64,000 bases of DNA from Climacium dendroides (Eukaryota; Streptophyta; Bryopsida; Hypnales; Climaciaceae): contig OX467082.1 in the NCBI GenBank assembly GCA_950106755.1, forward strand, positions 21,390,001-21,454,000. Reading direction: 5' to 3'. The notes below the pieces were generated by a model. It had not been told where the DNA came from. It saw only the letters and a program-made list of their open reading frames with translations, and made no database searches. The position numbers were made by a program, and so were the translations under genes. Shown in pieces: positions 31,986-44,632 of this stretch (position 1 is its first letter; every line of letters begins with the position of its first letter).

Positions 31986-33689
31986 CTAGGCAGCTCTCTG
32001 TGCAGCTTCCTTGGCAAGAAGTCGGTCTTTGATCTTCGTCTTGGCCTGTGACTTGACACCCATAATACCTCCGCCCCAGTGCCTCCTGTACTCATCGAAT
32101 TTCTCGTTGAAGTTGGCCTGCGTTCCAATATCACCACACGTTAGAGACGCCTTATTAGTTCGAAAGATCCCCGCAGAACAATTCTGGTTGTGGGAAAACA
32201 CCAAATATTGGTCCCATAGTAGATGCAGCAATCCCCTGAAAGCCAGACACTAGGAAAGAGAAACATGGTGCGCATGAAAAATATTATGTTTTTAAAACAA
32301 TACCTTGACAGCCTCAACGATCTTGGAGAACTCATGCTTGTCCTCATTTTTCACAGACGTTAAACACAGCGCTGTAGCGGTCTTGGCGTGTACAATCTGC
32401 ACAACAATATCGACTTTTACTTTGGAAACAACATAAATTGACAAACATGCTTGAGCTACTACAAAATCCCAGCACTAGTCTCGGAACAACCACCAACGAG
32501 CAGTTGCGACACAAAGAACGGTGATTGGAAAGAAAACAAAGGAAACCACGACGCTTTACCTGTCCCAAACGCGACTTGCCCTTAACGATCGCGTAAGGCA
32601 CTCCCATCTTGCGGCAAAGAGCAGGCAGCCATACGACCAATTCAATTGGGTCCACGTCGTGCGCAATAATCACAAGCTGGGCCTTTCCCTGGATCATTTG
32701 AGACACACAATTAATAATATATACTCCTCTCGGGGGACCAAGCTCTGTTAGTCCGTCAAAATCACCAAAATTACTTCTAAATGTATCTCCCCATGCACTG
32801 TACAGATTCCAAAAAACGAACCTGCTCAATAAGATACGTGATGTGGTTGATGCCGTACTTCACAACCACAGGCTTCTTGGACTCCAAGGTCTTGCCTTCC
32901 GCCTCAGCCTTAGCCTTGTTCAAAAGACGTTCCTTCTTGGCAGCCTTATCCTCAGGTCGGTACTTCAACAACAGTTTGAACAAGCTGGTGGCTGGACAGT
33001 CACGAGTTCTTTAGATTTGGATTCCAATCATAAAAAGATTATAATTGCCCCTTACAAAAACTTGGGTCGAAAATCAAACTCACTAAAGCAAGAGTAATCT
33101 TACCAAGGTTCTTATCGAGCGTTTTCGTGAACTGGTTTAGGGCCGGAGGCACCTTCAAGCGCTGGTTCAGAACACGTCGCTGCCGCTGGATGCGCACATA
33201 CTTCGGCCACTTCACGAACCTATGAAGGTCACGCTTGGGTGGGAGAGCCCCTCCAATACCGAACTGCTTCGGCCTCTTCTCGAACAGAGGGTTCACGGTC
33301 TTCACTGGAGCCTGCTCACATTCGCAATGCCACCACAATTGTGAAACCCTAAACCCTAAACCACAAGGCCGCAATATTTGAAGTGAAACATAAAAAAAAA
33401 CTAATCTACAAACAATAATCGAACACTAGTTAGGAATCTCACCTGCTTCTTCTGCACGGGGGCAGGTACCGGAGTCTTGATTGTACCCCTCTTAGGAGCC
33501 TGAACACCAACCAGAGAGAGAATCAGTCAGATCGACGTCACCCGAGAGGAATCGCCGAAACCCATACCCTAAACCCTAAATCCGGCGCCAAATTCCTCAC
33601 ACCGAGAGGGATCATTCTAACGAAAGCGGACATTGATTCGAGAAAAGGAAGACGAGAAACAGAATGCGAAGAGAGGAGCACGTTACCAT
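31986..33689 (-). CDS. RPL7A: 60S ribosomal protein L7A (eL8)
   Basis: A component of the large cytosolic ribosomal subunit that binds rRNA through an L7Ae-type fold. Seven coding exons were assembled from GT..AG borders with exact frame continuity: 33687-33689 (the ATG alone), 33443-33499, 33104-33311, 32822-32991, 32560-32688, 32304-32396 and 31986-32117 (TAG stop). The product is 263 aa; the Arabidopsis protein is about 257. Diagnostic stretches are APKRG after the Met, [71 protein letters not shown] (residues 172-188) and the terminal [18 protein letters not shown]. All expected domains are present and no frame damage is seen. Intron 1 begins directly after ATG, a layout known from plant ribosomal protein genes. 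Telo-box motifs lie in introns 1 and 2. Confidence 0.97.
33345..33360. promoter_or_regulatory. Telo-box pair in intron 2 of RPL7A
   Basis: AAACCCTAAACCCTAAA on the plus strand, between exons 2 and 3. AAACCCTAA motifs near the 5' end are characteristic of plant ribosomal protein and other translation genes. Regulatory action here is inferred. Confidence 0.5.
33566..33580. promoter_or_regulatory. Telo-box pair in intron 1 of RPL7A
   Basis: ACCCTAAACCCTAAA lies about 110 bp downstream of the start codon inside the leader intron. It matches the AAACCCTAA telo box common in plant ribosomal protein gene promoters and first introns. Confidence 0.6.
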
Positions 33690-33860
33690 GACGAAGGGCG
33701 AAGAGGTAGATGGCTAGCTCAGAGTCGTGGCGAGAAGCCTGCGCAACGAAAAAGAGCGTCTTCGACACCAGCTCCATACTCATGAAGCTCCTCGTCACCC
33801 AGACTTCTCCCAGACCTAGAATATTCTAGGTTCGGAACTCCCGAGGCTGGACGTTCGGTA
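33690..33860 (-). promoter_or_regulatory. 5' leader and promoter region of RPL7A
   Basis: GC-richer stretch upstream of the minus-strand ATG, changing to AT-rich DNA beyond about 33900. The transcription start is not determinable. The leader is presumed to lie within this interval. Confidence 0.4.
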
Positions 33861-33899
33861 TACGCGCATCTCATTTGCTTTCACACCTTGCTCTTTTCA

Positions 33900-36800
33900 G
33901 AATGATTTTTCTTTTTGCCGGCATCGAAATCATGCACATCACATCTTCAATTAATCATTCATTAGCCCCATTAATTAACCCCTTCGTGAAAATAGGAATT
34001 CTAGTAAAATAGAATGTTTATTTTTCTGTAGTATCATTTTGTTGCTAAACCCGTTAAAGATATTTTTAATTAGAAAATTTACCTACATTGATACATGAAA
34101 AATAGAAAAATAAATATAAATAAAAATTGGATTTGCAAATTTGCAATGTCTCTATTTTTTTAAGTACCACTAGAATTTGTATTAAAAAGATTTTTTTAAA
34201 TTAAAATTGATGTATCTTCCTAGCAATACAATCATTAACAAATGTATACAATACCATTAAGCCCTATTTATAAAAACTTTCAAAATATAGTTTTACCATT
34301 TCAAAATGTATGAGCATCTTTATACAATATGTTGTGAGTGATTTTTGATGCGCTACAATTTGAGGTAATGTATATACCAATGAAAAGTTAGAACCATATC
34401 ATGTGGTCAAGGTCGACATTGTCTGTTGATAATGTATCAAAGTTTGCACATGTGATTCGGCATCATCGCATGTGCTGGTAAAATAGAAAAATTTAATTTC
34501 GAATATAATTATTTTGAAAAAATAAGATCCTAGGAATTACAACATTTATTTTTAGAAATACTTTTCGCCAAACCCTACCATCAAGTATGATAGTATTTTT
34601 GTTAGGCTAGTATCATATATTGGGTGCATTTAGAATGCCTTAAGATTAATAGAAATAATTTCTAACATAAAATGCAAATAATTGATCTCATTCAATGAGA
34701 AGATAATATTCTGTCTAAATTTGAATATATGAAATTGCCACATTTTCCCAAAATAAAATAAAATAGACGGATGTAGTTGCTTGATATTTCTTCCAACCCA
34801 AAATGATCTTCTAATTTGGCCTCAAATGCTCTTCCCCTTTTCGACCTTGGCATCTTGATAAATGTCACAAAAATTTAAATAAAAATGGCAAGTATTACCA
34901 TGTCTATACGATATATGACAACATATTCCATATCAATTGTTATCCCATATGCATTCAAAAATTATATATTTTTTCCCAAAATGATCTTCCTATTGTACTT
35001 TGTGACATTGCAAATTGGTCAAATTTGATTTTAGATTGCTATTTGGGACCAACAAAACAACTTCAAGTACTAGTTCACCCTCCGTTCATGCAATCATCAA
35101 TCAAAAGACAATTAAAATGACTAAAGGGGTCAAAATATTGTTCATTCTTATTTTTTTACATCTCTTTGAATATTATTTAATTGAAGGGGATGAAGCTTTG
35201 GGGGCGGAACAAAGGGCCACACATAGTCTTAGGCATATACTAAATGCCTAAAAAATGACAACCTCAAACTCAACAATCAATTTACCAATGGTGCTCCTTG
35301 AAAATGCTCCCCAAAATCTACTTTTTAATGCTCCAAATCTATACCTTAAAAAGGCTTAAAAACTCAAAGTTTCTAAAATGCTAAGAGTGCACCAAATTCT
35401 AATTCTAATACAAAATTGGTTTTTAAAATGTTATTTTGGGCCTTAATCTGGAACATTCTATCCAATATGCACGTCATTTTGGGACAGAGGTAGTGCTTCT
35501 ACTATTATAATTATGATCTATATAATTAAAAATTACTTCTTACTTCTAAAATTTGTCATGCTTGTAACTTACATGGTCCTAAACCCAAATGTCAAAAAAA
35601 TAACCAAGTGTAGTATACAAATCTCATTTTAGGAGTTAAATGTTGCTAGCCCTATCAAGCAAGGTCAAAAAAAAACTTTTTCTCTTAACTTCAAACATTA
35701 TAATCTTTCAATCCATGCAATCAAAGTTTTTGAAATTTTTTCTGCACATCCCCTTAGCAGTCTAGTACAAATTTTTATAGTTGAATTTTGAAAAAAAAAA
35801 ATTCCTTCATTTTTTCTCATTGTCCTAAAAAGTGTTAGTTTTTTACAATTTTTATCCCAAATATGCCTCAAACCTTAGTTTAGGGATTAATGGCCTTTGA
35901 GATAATTTTTCATCCTAAATTTCTTTGTAACAAATATATTTCACCTTTTAAAGATGGTTATGCATGTAACCTAAAAAGTTTGCATGTACTTTGATGTTCA
36001 AGATGCTTTTCTGAGACATTTTGTAGAAGAAAAGTTCGTAACCTCCACTAACAAGCTATCCTCAAAGTCTTCATTGATTTTCAACTATTTGCATTGCAAA
36101 CACTTCCAACACACCATTTTGGATGCTTTGGAATCTAAAGGACAGTAAACCAAGAGTAGAAATCTAATCCCTTTCAATCTTGCACAACTTTCTAAGGGCC
36201 AATTCTCATTGACTCAAGTCCCACTAAAATCTCAAAATTTAGTTAACATAGAATTGAAAATTGAAAATTAGGGCTTCATTATATGTCCTAGGGCCAAAAG
36301 CACTCAACAATGCCTACAAGACAACAACTTTGGGAGGTTTGTCACTAAAGTAGGATTTGGAGATCAAGTTAGGTCATACAAAAATAAGATCCAACTCAGG
36401 CTTCAAGTCCCATATATTGTATTGTTTTAAATATAATATAACAAGAATAACATAAGTCAAGAATCTTTAGAGATTAATTTAATTATAAACTTATTCATTA
36501 AAGATTGTCTTCAAATAGTAATTCCAGAATGATTTTTTGGAATTTTTTATCCATAATACTTGCCACATAGTATTGTATATGAGAAAACATGGAACTTAAA
36601 GGTGAGACTTTGGCCTTCACACTATGGAACTCCAAATTCCACATATAATGTTTTTTATTCACCTCCTACCATCCCAAAAAATTGGAATGTGGTCTAAAAG
36701 TCGAACTTGGAGAAAAATAACTTGGGACTAGTGTTTTTATTTTGGAATGAGGCTTTTGTGCCCTTATTACATTGGCATTTTGTGCTGGGATTAAGTTGGA

Positions 36801-37244
36801 TAGGCCTAATTTGTTTAAATGAAGCAATAAGTTGCCCCTTCTGTTGTTTGGAACATAATGAGAAACAACTCTAAGAGCATTTGCATCCCCCCCATATTGC
36901 AAGTAGTTACTATGAAGTTGAAAAGTCATCTTGAAGGATCGAGTGACTGAAATGAAAATTTTGAGCAATACTGCATTCCACCTACCAATTTTTAGGTTGG
37001 CAAATCTAGAAATGCCTCTCTTTTAAAGAGTGAAATCAAGGGACACACACTACAATTGTCACGTATCACCAAACAATTTGTTGAGGTAGGCAACATCTTG
37101 AAGTTAAAATCGGCAAAAATATTGAATTTTTCTATCTATTCTTCCACCTTCTAATACTTTGTTTTTTACCAACTTACCAAAGTCGTTGTAGAGTAGAATT
37201 GGTTCAATGTGTCCAAGTTGATGTACATAGTAAAGATACTCCAA
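33900..37244. other. AT-rich intergenic DNA
   Basis: Over 3 kb with no supported gene. ORFs are at most 100 codons, with compositions expected by chance. Several T-rich and A-rich runs occur. Confidence 0.55.
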
Positions 37245-37727
37245 GGGCATCTACAATGGAGCCAACATATAGGCCCTCCATTTGTATCACTATCTTTTAA
37301 TTGAAGTATAATTTGAACTTGAAATTATTGATATTGGAAGTTCATTCCAAATACTTTTAGTAAACACAATAATATCCATATTTGACTTTGATTGACCAAA
37401 ACAAATCCTTTCAAAAGCAAGATAATAGACAAAAAAATATAGAGTCTTTGGCAAACCAAGCCAATAACCAAGCTAGTAGTACTTCAATTTGTCGTACTAT
37501 TGGTATAATTTGACATGATTTACCATTAGAAGGCTACAATAATTTTTGTCTTTTAGCTTCCATTTGATTTTCCAATGTCCAATTTTAAATTTTCTTGAGT
37601 TTTCTAAAAGTACTTTAGGGTGCACTTTTTATAGATTTAGATTTAAATTCTAATTATAAACCAATAAAAAGATAGTGATGTATATGGAGGGCCTCATTGT
37701 ATTGTGACGACTCCATTATGAATGCCC
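37245..37727. mobile_element. 483-bp MITE-like element (GGGCATCTACAATGGAG ends)
   Basis: Long terminal inverted repeats. The left end GGGCATCTACAATGGAGCC runs on to GGCCCTCCATTTGTATCACT and ATCTTTT. The right end near 37670-37727 is the imperfect reverse complement (AAAAAGATAGTGATGTATAT, GGAGGGCC, CTCCATTATGAATGCCC). The arms span about 55 bp. The GGGCATCTNCAATGG type of terminus is common in plant non-autonomous DNA elements. There is no ORF, and no clear target duplication was found. Confidence 0.75.
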
Positions 37728-38750
37728 TAATCCAATTGACTTGGTCCTATACTTGTGACTACAATATTAGAGTTAATTGTATATTGTGCGCAACAAGGGA
37801 CCACAAGCCAAAGTTTGAAGAAAATAGAGGATGAAAATCTTTGAAAGGAAACACGCAAACTCAAGTTTGATGGAATTTGGTGTTGTATTTTCTTTATTAT
37901 TTTTAGTTAAGTCTCCCTTTGATATCCCTTGTACAAATTGGGGTTCACTTTACAATTAATTCTACTATTGAGAATTTGTCTATTTGTCATCACTTTTTTT
38001 CCATTTATTATAGGTAGTGCAAAAAGCAATCTTTACTATAGTGAAGAAACTATATACATCCATAGAAATAGATGAAATATATAATCTATAGATGAAATTT
38101 TATTTATTCATTCCAAAGAGTGTACATTCATCCAAAATAGAGCAATATTGTTCCAAAATTTGGTAGTATTTTGTGATCTCATCCACTCAAAAAACAAGAT
38201 TATATTGTTTATTATTTGAGACGTAAGGCCTATCCTAATATCCCTACCACGTGCACAAGTTGTTAAGACAAACTCGATGAACTCCATCCTTTCTTGCTTT
38301 CATCAATGCTAAAATATAAGACATGCTTGGAACTTTGCTCTTTCACTCTTGTACTCTATTTTGGAGGTTTCAACTATAGTACACTTTTGGCAATAGTGTG
38401 TGTTTGGATCAAAGCTACCGAGATGCCTGAAAAAAAGAACCTTGATGTGGTCTCTCCTTCAAAGGTTAGTGAACCTATCTTTTGAATGCATAGTGAAGCA
38501 AAGGTTACTATGCATTCTATGTGAACCTCTGCCTCAATTAAAATTTAAATCAATTTTTTTTTTTAATTTTCAAACCTGCCCCTCCCATGCCCATCCCAAA
38601 CCGAATATTTTTTAAAATTCCCAACCCAAAACCATATCCAAACCCAATCCAAGCCTAACCCCCTCCAATTTGTAATTTCACATTGATGTAGGATTCTACA
38701 ATTGATATGGGATTTTGTATCCCTTGTTTGTATTCTTAGTATGTATCTTC
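37728..38750. other. AT-rich intergenic DNA
   Basis: No gene is supported. An ORF pair near 38294-38615 has no recognisable similarity. Confidence 0.5.
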
Positions 38751-38824
38751 TATAGCCATATTCGTATCCATATCTATATCCGCCTTCCATATTCATATCC
38801 GTCTTTTTGTATCCGTATTCGTAC
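38751..38824. repeat. Degenerate hexamer array (TATCCR/TATTCR)
   Basis: Irregular tandem TATCCGTATTCG-like hexamers. On the minus strand this yields the Tyr/Gly-rich reading frame of an 87-codon ORF, which is a repeat artefact. Confidence 0.75.
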
Positions 38825-39169
38825 ATGTTGACGGCTTGAAGATTGGTTTTAGTTTTTTTCCTATGAGAAGATCTACGATCTGGGATTTTTGAAAATTGAA
38901 AGTGAGAGGGGGGTCAGGCGGGGTGTTCACATCTTTTCATCAAATAGTTATTTGGATTCTTGGCTTGAGGAATGCGATTTGCTTCAATAATTCACCATGG
39001 CCTACCCAAAAGCTCGAGTTTGTGTTACATGAGACTTTCCTAGATCATGCTATGGCCACCTAATTCAAAAACTTGAAGCTATGTAGACTCTATTTTAGAA
39101 AAAAAAAAGGGTTGGTTTCTTAAGCATTTTGATGTTTGGTTACAAACTCCTTTCTTCTTAGTTCGGACT

Positions 39170-39245
39170 AGTAGACATATGAGGTGGAATTTAGGCCACC
39201 CCAAGATGGGAGTCTTTGCGTGAGTGGTGTCTTAACTTCCATCTA
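39170..39245 (+). repeat. Dispersed repeat family H, copy 1
   Basis: TGGAATTTAGGCCACCCCAA then GATGGGAGTCTTTGCGTGAG recurs at 40925-40985 with few changes. Confidence 0.6.
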
Positions 39246-40559
39246 GGGAATTTAGACTACAGATTGAACTTTTCTTATTGTATACTTTCTTTGAGTATAA
39301 CCCGTAGTAATGAAGTTTGTAGAAGGGGCCAATTTGAAGAATATTTTCTAAATAGTAGTGTGGAAAGTTGACATTTGTTAGGTGGCCATTCATTATACCT
39401 CTCTAAATGCATAATCTTCTATTAATGTATAATTCCAACACCATGCACTAAGAGAGGTTCTATTTGTAATATAGTCCACTCTCGATATATATTACTGTGA
39501 TAAGTGTTGAAATCACATATATGTTAAGTGTTAATTGTTAACTATTAAGAGAATTTATAAAAATTATGTTCCCCTCTTTAATGGATTCACCTTGACAAGT
39601 GTTAATTTGGATGAAAGTGAGGCTATGAAAATTTAAAATTTGGATGAAATTGAATTAGGTTCATCGTGTACTAGTATTGTATATAGCTTGTAGCATCTTC
39701 ATACATCATCCATTCTACATCATGCATTGCACATTCTACATCATGCTAACAATATTTGCTATAACTTCCATCAACCTCTTTGGGATTGAAACTTCAAAAT
39801 CCTTTGCATCAAAATCCCTTGCATCAAGGTATTCTAGTTTGAGGATTTAGCAATGTTATGATGTTGTGACAAATTTGTGATTTGATGATTTGAAGAGGCT
39901 AAAGTTTAAGTCTACAATGGGAAAGGGCTCTGAATTTACTTTGGTGGAAAAGAAAGAGATCTGAATTTACTTTGGTGCAAAAGAAAGAGATTCTATAATA
40001 TCATCAAAGATTTGTTCTAGTGGACTACATGGACTACCCCCATAAATGTTAAAGTGAACACCACATTTGTGTTACAAGTTTCCTTGCTCCCAAGATATTG
40101 AGGGTAGATATAAGGTAGGAGGCTCATAAGTCAACCACTTAAGCATTGGAACTGAATTTTGGGCAGGTGAAACTTCTCAAAATATTTTTCAGTAAATTTT
40201 CCTTGAAAGACAAGAGGAATTGGCATCTAATCCAAGTTGTTTTGTATTTTTTGTATTATTTTGTGATTTAGTTATGAATTTTCAAACGAGAAGTGTTGTA
40301 GGTCCCTATTTATGATCCTAGTAGGTCTTTCATAAAGTGTTCACTACAACTTCTAAAGAGAAATGGGAAAAGCAAGGAGACTAATTGATTGGCTCTTGCA
40401 ATAATGAATAACATTTTTCTCGATTTTTTCAATGACTATGGAGGTCAATTTAAGAACCACCTCCAATCTATTCCAGTGCCATTTAAGGGAGGCGACCCAT
40501 TTCCAACCAGGGACTCATTCCCTTTGTATAGACTACACTCTTTCCAATCAGCAGGAAAA
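39246..40559. other. AT-rich intergenic DNA
   Basis: No supported gene. It includes a short direct duplication of CTGAATTTACTTTGGTG at about 39930 and 39961. Confidence 0.5.
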
Positions 40560-40865
40560 AGTAGGACATTAATTGTGGCACAATCTCGAATGCAGTCGTG
40601 GCACATTATGATTGGTTGCAGTCTTGGTTGATTTTACAACCAACCTATGGTTGAAAATAGGAGGACCTATATGACGAGAATGTGTCAGACAGAATCTTCA
40701 ACAAAATAATTCGTAGTAATTATGTTTTGAGAAATAGAATTCTAGAAAAATATGGAATCCTTCTAAACTCTATTTTTGTACATGGGAAATTTCTCCACTC
40801 AAGAAAACAACACTCCAGTTATGCAAAATTGCTTAATTGGTTGGAAATGGGTCGGCTCCCTTATA
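40560..40865 (+). repeat. Dispersed repeat family G, copy 2
   Basis: It matches 41595-41945 and 30600-30930: GTGGCACATTATGATTGG, GTTGAAAATAGGAGGACC, TTTTGTACATGGGAAATTTC and TGCTTAATTGGTTGGAAATG. Confidence 0.7.
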
Positions 40866-40924
40866 GGGGCGGTTCAAAATGCCTGAACGGAGTTCGAGCC
40901 TCCTATCTTAGTAGAAAGATGATG

Positions 40925-40985
40925 CGAAATTTAGGCCACACCCAGATGGGAGTTTTCATGTGAGTGGGTGGCGTCTGACTCCCTT
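40925..40985 (+). repeat. Dispersed repeat family H, copy 2
   Basis: GAAATTTAGGCCACACCCAG then ATGGGAGTTTTCATGTGAGT aligns with 39178-39235. Confidence 0.6.
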
Positions 40986-41594
40986 CTGAGGTGGCGTTGC
41001 TCCCTTGCTCCCTCTTGCATCCAGTTTCTGTTTAGTTCTGTTTAGTTTGGTTGGTTCTCTTCAGTTTTAAAAAAAAAGAGAAATATCCCCCGCCAGAGGC
41101 TACATGCACTCTCGGTAACATGCACTTTTTCTTTCAATGGAAATTGTCCGTTTGTTTTCGTTTTTTTTAAGAAAAAAGCAAGAATACATTGCCAAAATAT
41201 TCCCTGAAGTTTTTTTTATCACTTTGTAGCAAAAAGTCGTTTTTGATGCTCTGTAGTTTTGACACTGAAGCGAACATGCCATGTCTGCTTAGATTCAAGC
41301 CAGAATGATTCTATTGTTCGAAACAGTGAGTGGGTTTGCAGATAAGTTAAGTTACTCCAGCAAAGTTGAAAAACGAAGATGACGAACTCAGTCTCGGCTT
41401 GGCCACCTACTGCGGCACCTTTGCAACAAGAACGATGGCGATGGCGATGGCGATGGAAGAAAGAAGAATATGGTGTCCGACAGCAGAAATATTAAACAGT
41501 TTGTTGGAGGTGGTTCTACTAACTTATCATGTCAACCTAGAAGATGCCAAACCCATTTATGATCGCATCCCATTTTGACTGTACAGGCTGGTCT

Positions 41595-41945
41595 ATTTTC
41601 GTGCAGGTAGAGATGAATAGTGATCAGTTATGGCGCAGTTCACGACGTACTTGTGGTGGCACATTATGATTGGCTACAAGTCTCTTGATGTTGCAACCAG
41701 CCCTTGGGCGATTTTGTTTGTAGCTTGTGGTCGGAAATAGGAAAGGACAACATGACTAGTATAGGTTGAACAGAATCTTTATCTTTAGCTAAAATTTTTT
41801 TATAGTGATTATTGTGTTTGGTGTAATGAAATTATGGAGTGCTTGAACCAAACTTCAGTTTTGTACATGAGAAAATTTCTCCTCTCAACAAACGGAAGGT
41901 ACACGTAATTCCTTGAGTGGTTGGAAATTGGTCTACTACTCTACA
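41595..41945 (+). repeat. Dispersed repeat family G, copy 3
   Basis: It shares GGTAGAGATGAATAG, GTGGCACATTATGATTGG, TCGGAAATAGGA, TTTTGTACATGAGAAAATTT and GAGTGGTTGGAAATTGGTC with the other copies. It lies about 1 kb from copy 2. Confidence 0.7.
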
Positions 41946-44089
41946 TCAAATGGGGTGTTATAGTTATATACTAAGCTTGAAGGAGTTTTTCTAACTTCTG
42001 ATTTCAAAACAATTTGAGACCAGTCTCCCAAGTTTTCTTGAGTAGAGAGAAGTTTTAGGTGTTGAGAATCTTCATAATTTAATAATCTCTTTCAGAAGTT
42101 GCTCTCATGCAAGAATGGGATGTTAAAGTTCCTTTCTTGATTTTTTTTTGTGACAAGCCATGTGTGATAATCAGAGTCCAATCTTTTGCTTCAAGTCCTC
42201 AACCTTAACATCCACTAGTGGGTATTGGTCACCAAGTTTGTATTTTCAAAGGTAGGCCTTTTATGACAAATAAGCAACTATGAAGTAAAGGAGATGACAT
42301 TACAATAAAAAAAATACAATCTTTGTTGTAATAATAACCATTGAAATTTCACTTTCAAACGCATCATAATATTTATTCAAGAATGGGACTAGGGCATCAT
42401 TTGAATCTATGAAGAAAAAGATAATTTAAGATGGTCTAGTAGATTAATAGTGAGTTTGACTAGTCTACTTCAATCTTGTCTTCTCTTGGATTTCTCATAG
42501 TTAGATGTATGAACATTTTAGCTTCATTCTTGATCCATTTATTGAAATTTCAGTAACTAAAAGCAACAAACTATTATGTGTGGTGAATTTTACTATAGAT
42601 AACTTTTAGCCCTACTAAATAGTATTATGTTATATGGTCCTTTGGGATTGAATAATGGATGTCTTTGACTATTTAAAAAAAATACAAGAATACTAAATAC
42701 TTGTGTAATGTTTCATAGTTTTATATTATTATCAATGCTAAAGCTATATACATACCTCCAGTTATTGAAGTTTGACCATTTGATAGTTAATACTTGCTAA
42801 TAATTTGGAATCTTTGAGTTTATAAATGGGATTTGTAAGTGTTTGTGATAGTTCTTTGGTTTAAGAAAAAAATGATATTGGTTCCTTTTTTAATCATCAA
42901 TAGATGCTAGTGTAGTTGCAAGGCAAGTTCAATGGAAAATAATTCTTTAAAATAGATGGAAAAATTGGAGAAAATTACTTTTTTTTAAAAATATTTTTGA
43001 ATGGAAAATATACTACAAATAAATATATTTTTAGCATCTAGTGAATTTGTTTTTTGAAAAAAGTAAATATTGGATAAAGATGTGTCAACTATGCCTAATT
43101 ATAGTAGCATCTACCTCGAGTGGAGTTATTTTTCGTATTCTTGAATTAGAAGAGGTCCCATTGATTTCTTTCTTTATAATATCTCTTGTTTAATTTGTAA
43201 GATTCATTCAATTCATTTGCCCAACTTACTCTAATTCTATGAATTGCTAGTAGAAGTTGTGATAAGTTAAACATGCAAACTCTAAAAATGTCACATACAA
43301 CTTTATAGCAAAGAAACAAGGAATATCAATGTAGAGCTTGAAGGGTCTGCACTCCAAACCAACACATTGGATGGATTATAGGATTTACTTTATGAGGGTA
43401 TTTTCTAAAAAAGTTGGCTCCATATTCTTGCAGGTTCAAAAAGTTCAAGCTGTTGAGTGCCTTGATTATGACTCCATAAAGTTCCAAGTCACTAAGTGCC
43501 TAGATTATGACTGCATATATTATATAGTTGGGATAGAGCACTCTAAATATCTGCAGCATGTAGAAGATAGATTTTGATGTACTTTGTACTACCCTGTTGA
43601 TGATACCTTTACCAAGTAAGGATGTAGTTGTTCTTGGGGTGGGCTTGCATGCTGTATCAAAAGCAAAGAATTAATTTTTGAGTTTTTTAGAGTAGGAATT
43701 GTTTTCACCATGTTTCTCAATGCCTTCCATTCCACGTGGCATTCCACTCCACGTGAGCAGGGAGAAAAATTATATTTAAGGAGTAGCTTTGCTTTTCCTA
43801 TCAAGCTAAAAGCAACCCAAAAGCTCAAGTCCAACGTTAAAAACAATTTTTCTGATATTGGAAAGTTGCCTCCCCCACTTTTCAAGAATCTCTCCTACAA
43901 AGGAAGGTTCCTCATGCAAACATTGCACACTTCCATATCAAAATCCAAAATCCCTTTTTCTTTTTTGCAAAGTTTGGCAACTTTTTATATGCAGATGTAA
44001 AATTCAGCTACATTAAATTCTAATACACCTCAAAAAGAAGAAAAAAAAAGAGAAAAGTTAAAAAAAAAAATGTGGCTTGACTATTACAA
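41946..44089. other. AT-rich intergenic DNA upstream of LACS
   Basis: No supported gene. A short direct duplication of AAGT(G/T)CC.AGTCACTAAGTGCCT lies near 43445-43510, and a TTCCACGTGG/CCACTCCACGTG pair at about 43731-43755 contains two CACGTG/ACGTGG-type G-box cores about 490 bp before the leader. Confidence 0.45.
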
Positions 44090-44632
44090 CCCCCCAAGAC
44101 CCAAGTGGCCCCCCAAAGTCTACTGCTCCGAAGGGAGCGAAGCATAGGGACTTCCGAAAGTGTTTCCGAAGCGTACCTACTCTCACGCGACAGCTCCGGA
44201 GGCTGCGCCAGGTCCTCTCCGCTTCCCCCCACCACAGCGGAAGGAAACAACCCCTACAACAACAGCCAAGCCTTTCCAACCAACAACCTTTTGCAACCTT
44301 TTCCAAGCTTTCTCAAGCTTTTTCAAGCTTCCTCCCCACTCCTCCCGGCGTCGCTTCTTCCGTCTTCATCAATCCTCACAACACCCACACCTCCCTTCTT
44401 CCTGCTGCACTGGGTACGTTCCGAACGCATCATTACATTCCACATCTCGTGGTTCTCCTTGGAATTCGTAATGTAATTGTAGTACTAGTATCTCCGGTTA
44501 CAGATTTTGTGTCTTCACATCGTGGGCTTGGGTGCAGTGTGGGTGTGTTGGTTTGTGCGCAAGGAGGGGGGGGCGACTATTTGCTGGTAGGATTTTGGGT
44601 TTTGCGGAAGAGGAAGAGTTCTTTGAGGGAAG
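44090..44632 (+). promoter_or_regulatory. GC-rich leader/promoter of the LACS gene
   Basis: Composition switches sharply from AT-rich to GC-rich at about 44090 and stays so up to the start codon. All three forward frames are open for over 100 codons, and one (44077-44703) overlaps the LACS start in another frame. If transcription starts upstream of 44160 these are upstream ORFs. An in-frame stop at 44474-44476 with no intervening ATG fixes 44633 as the first in-frame start. Confidence 0.5.

Noticed and set aside
38563..38826. Tyr/Gly-rich 87-codon ORF
   Set aside because: It is generated by a degenerate TATCCR/TATTCR hexamer array.
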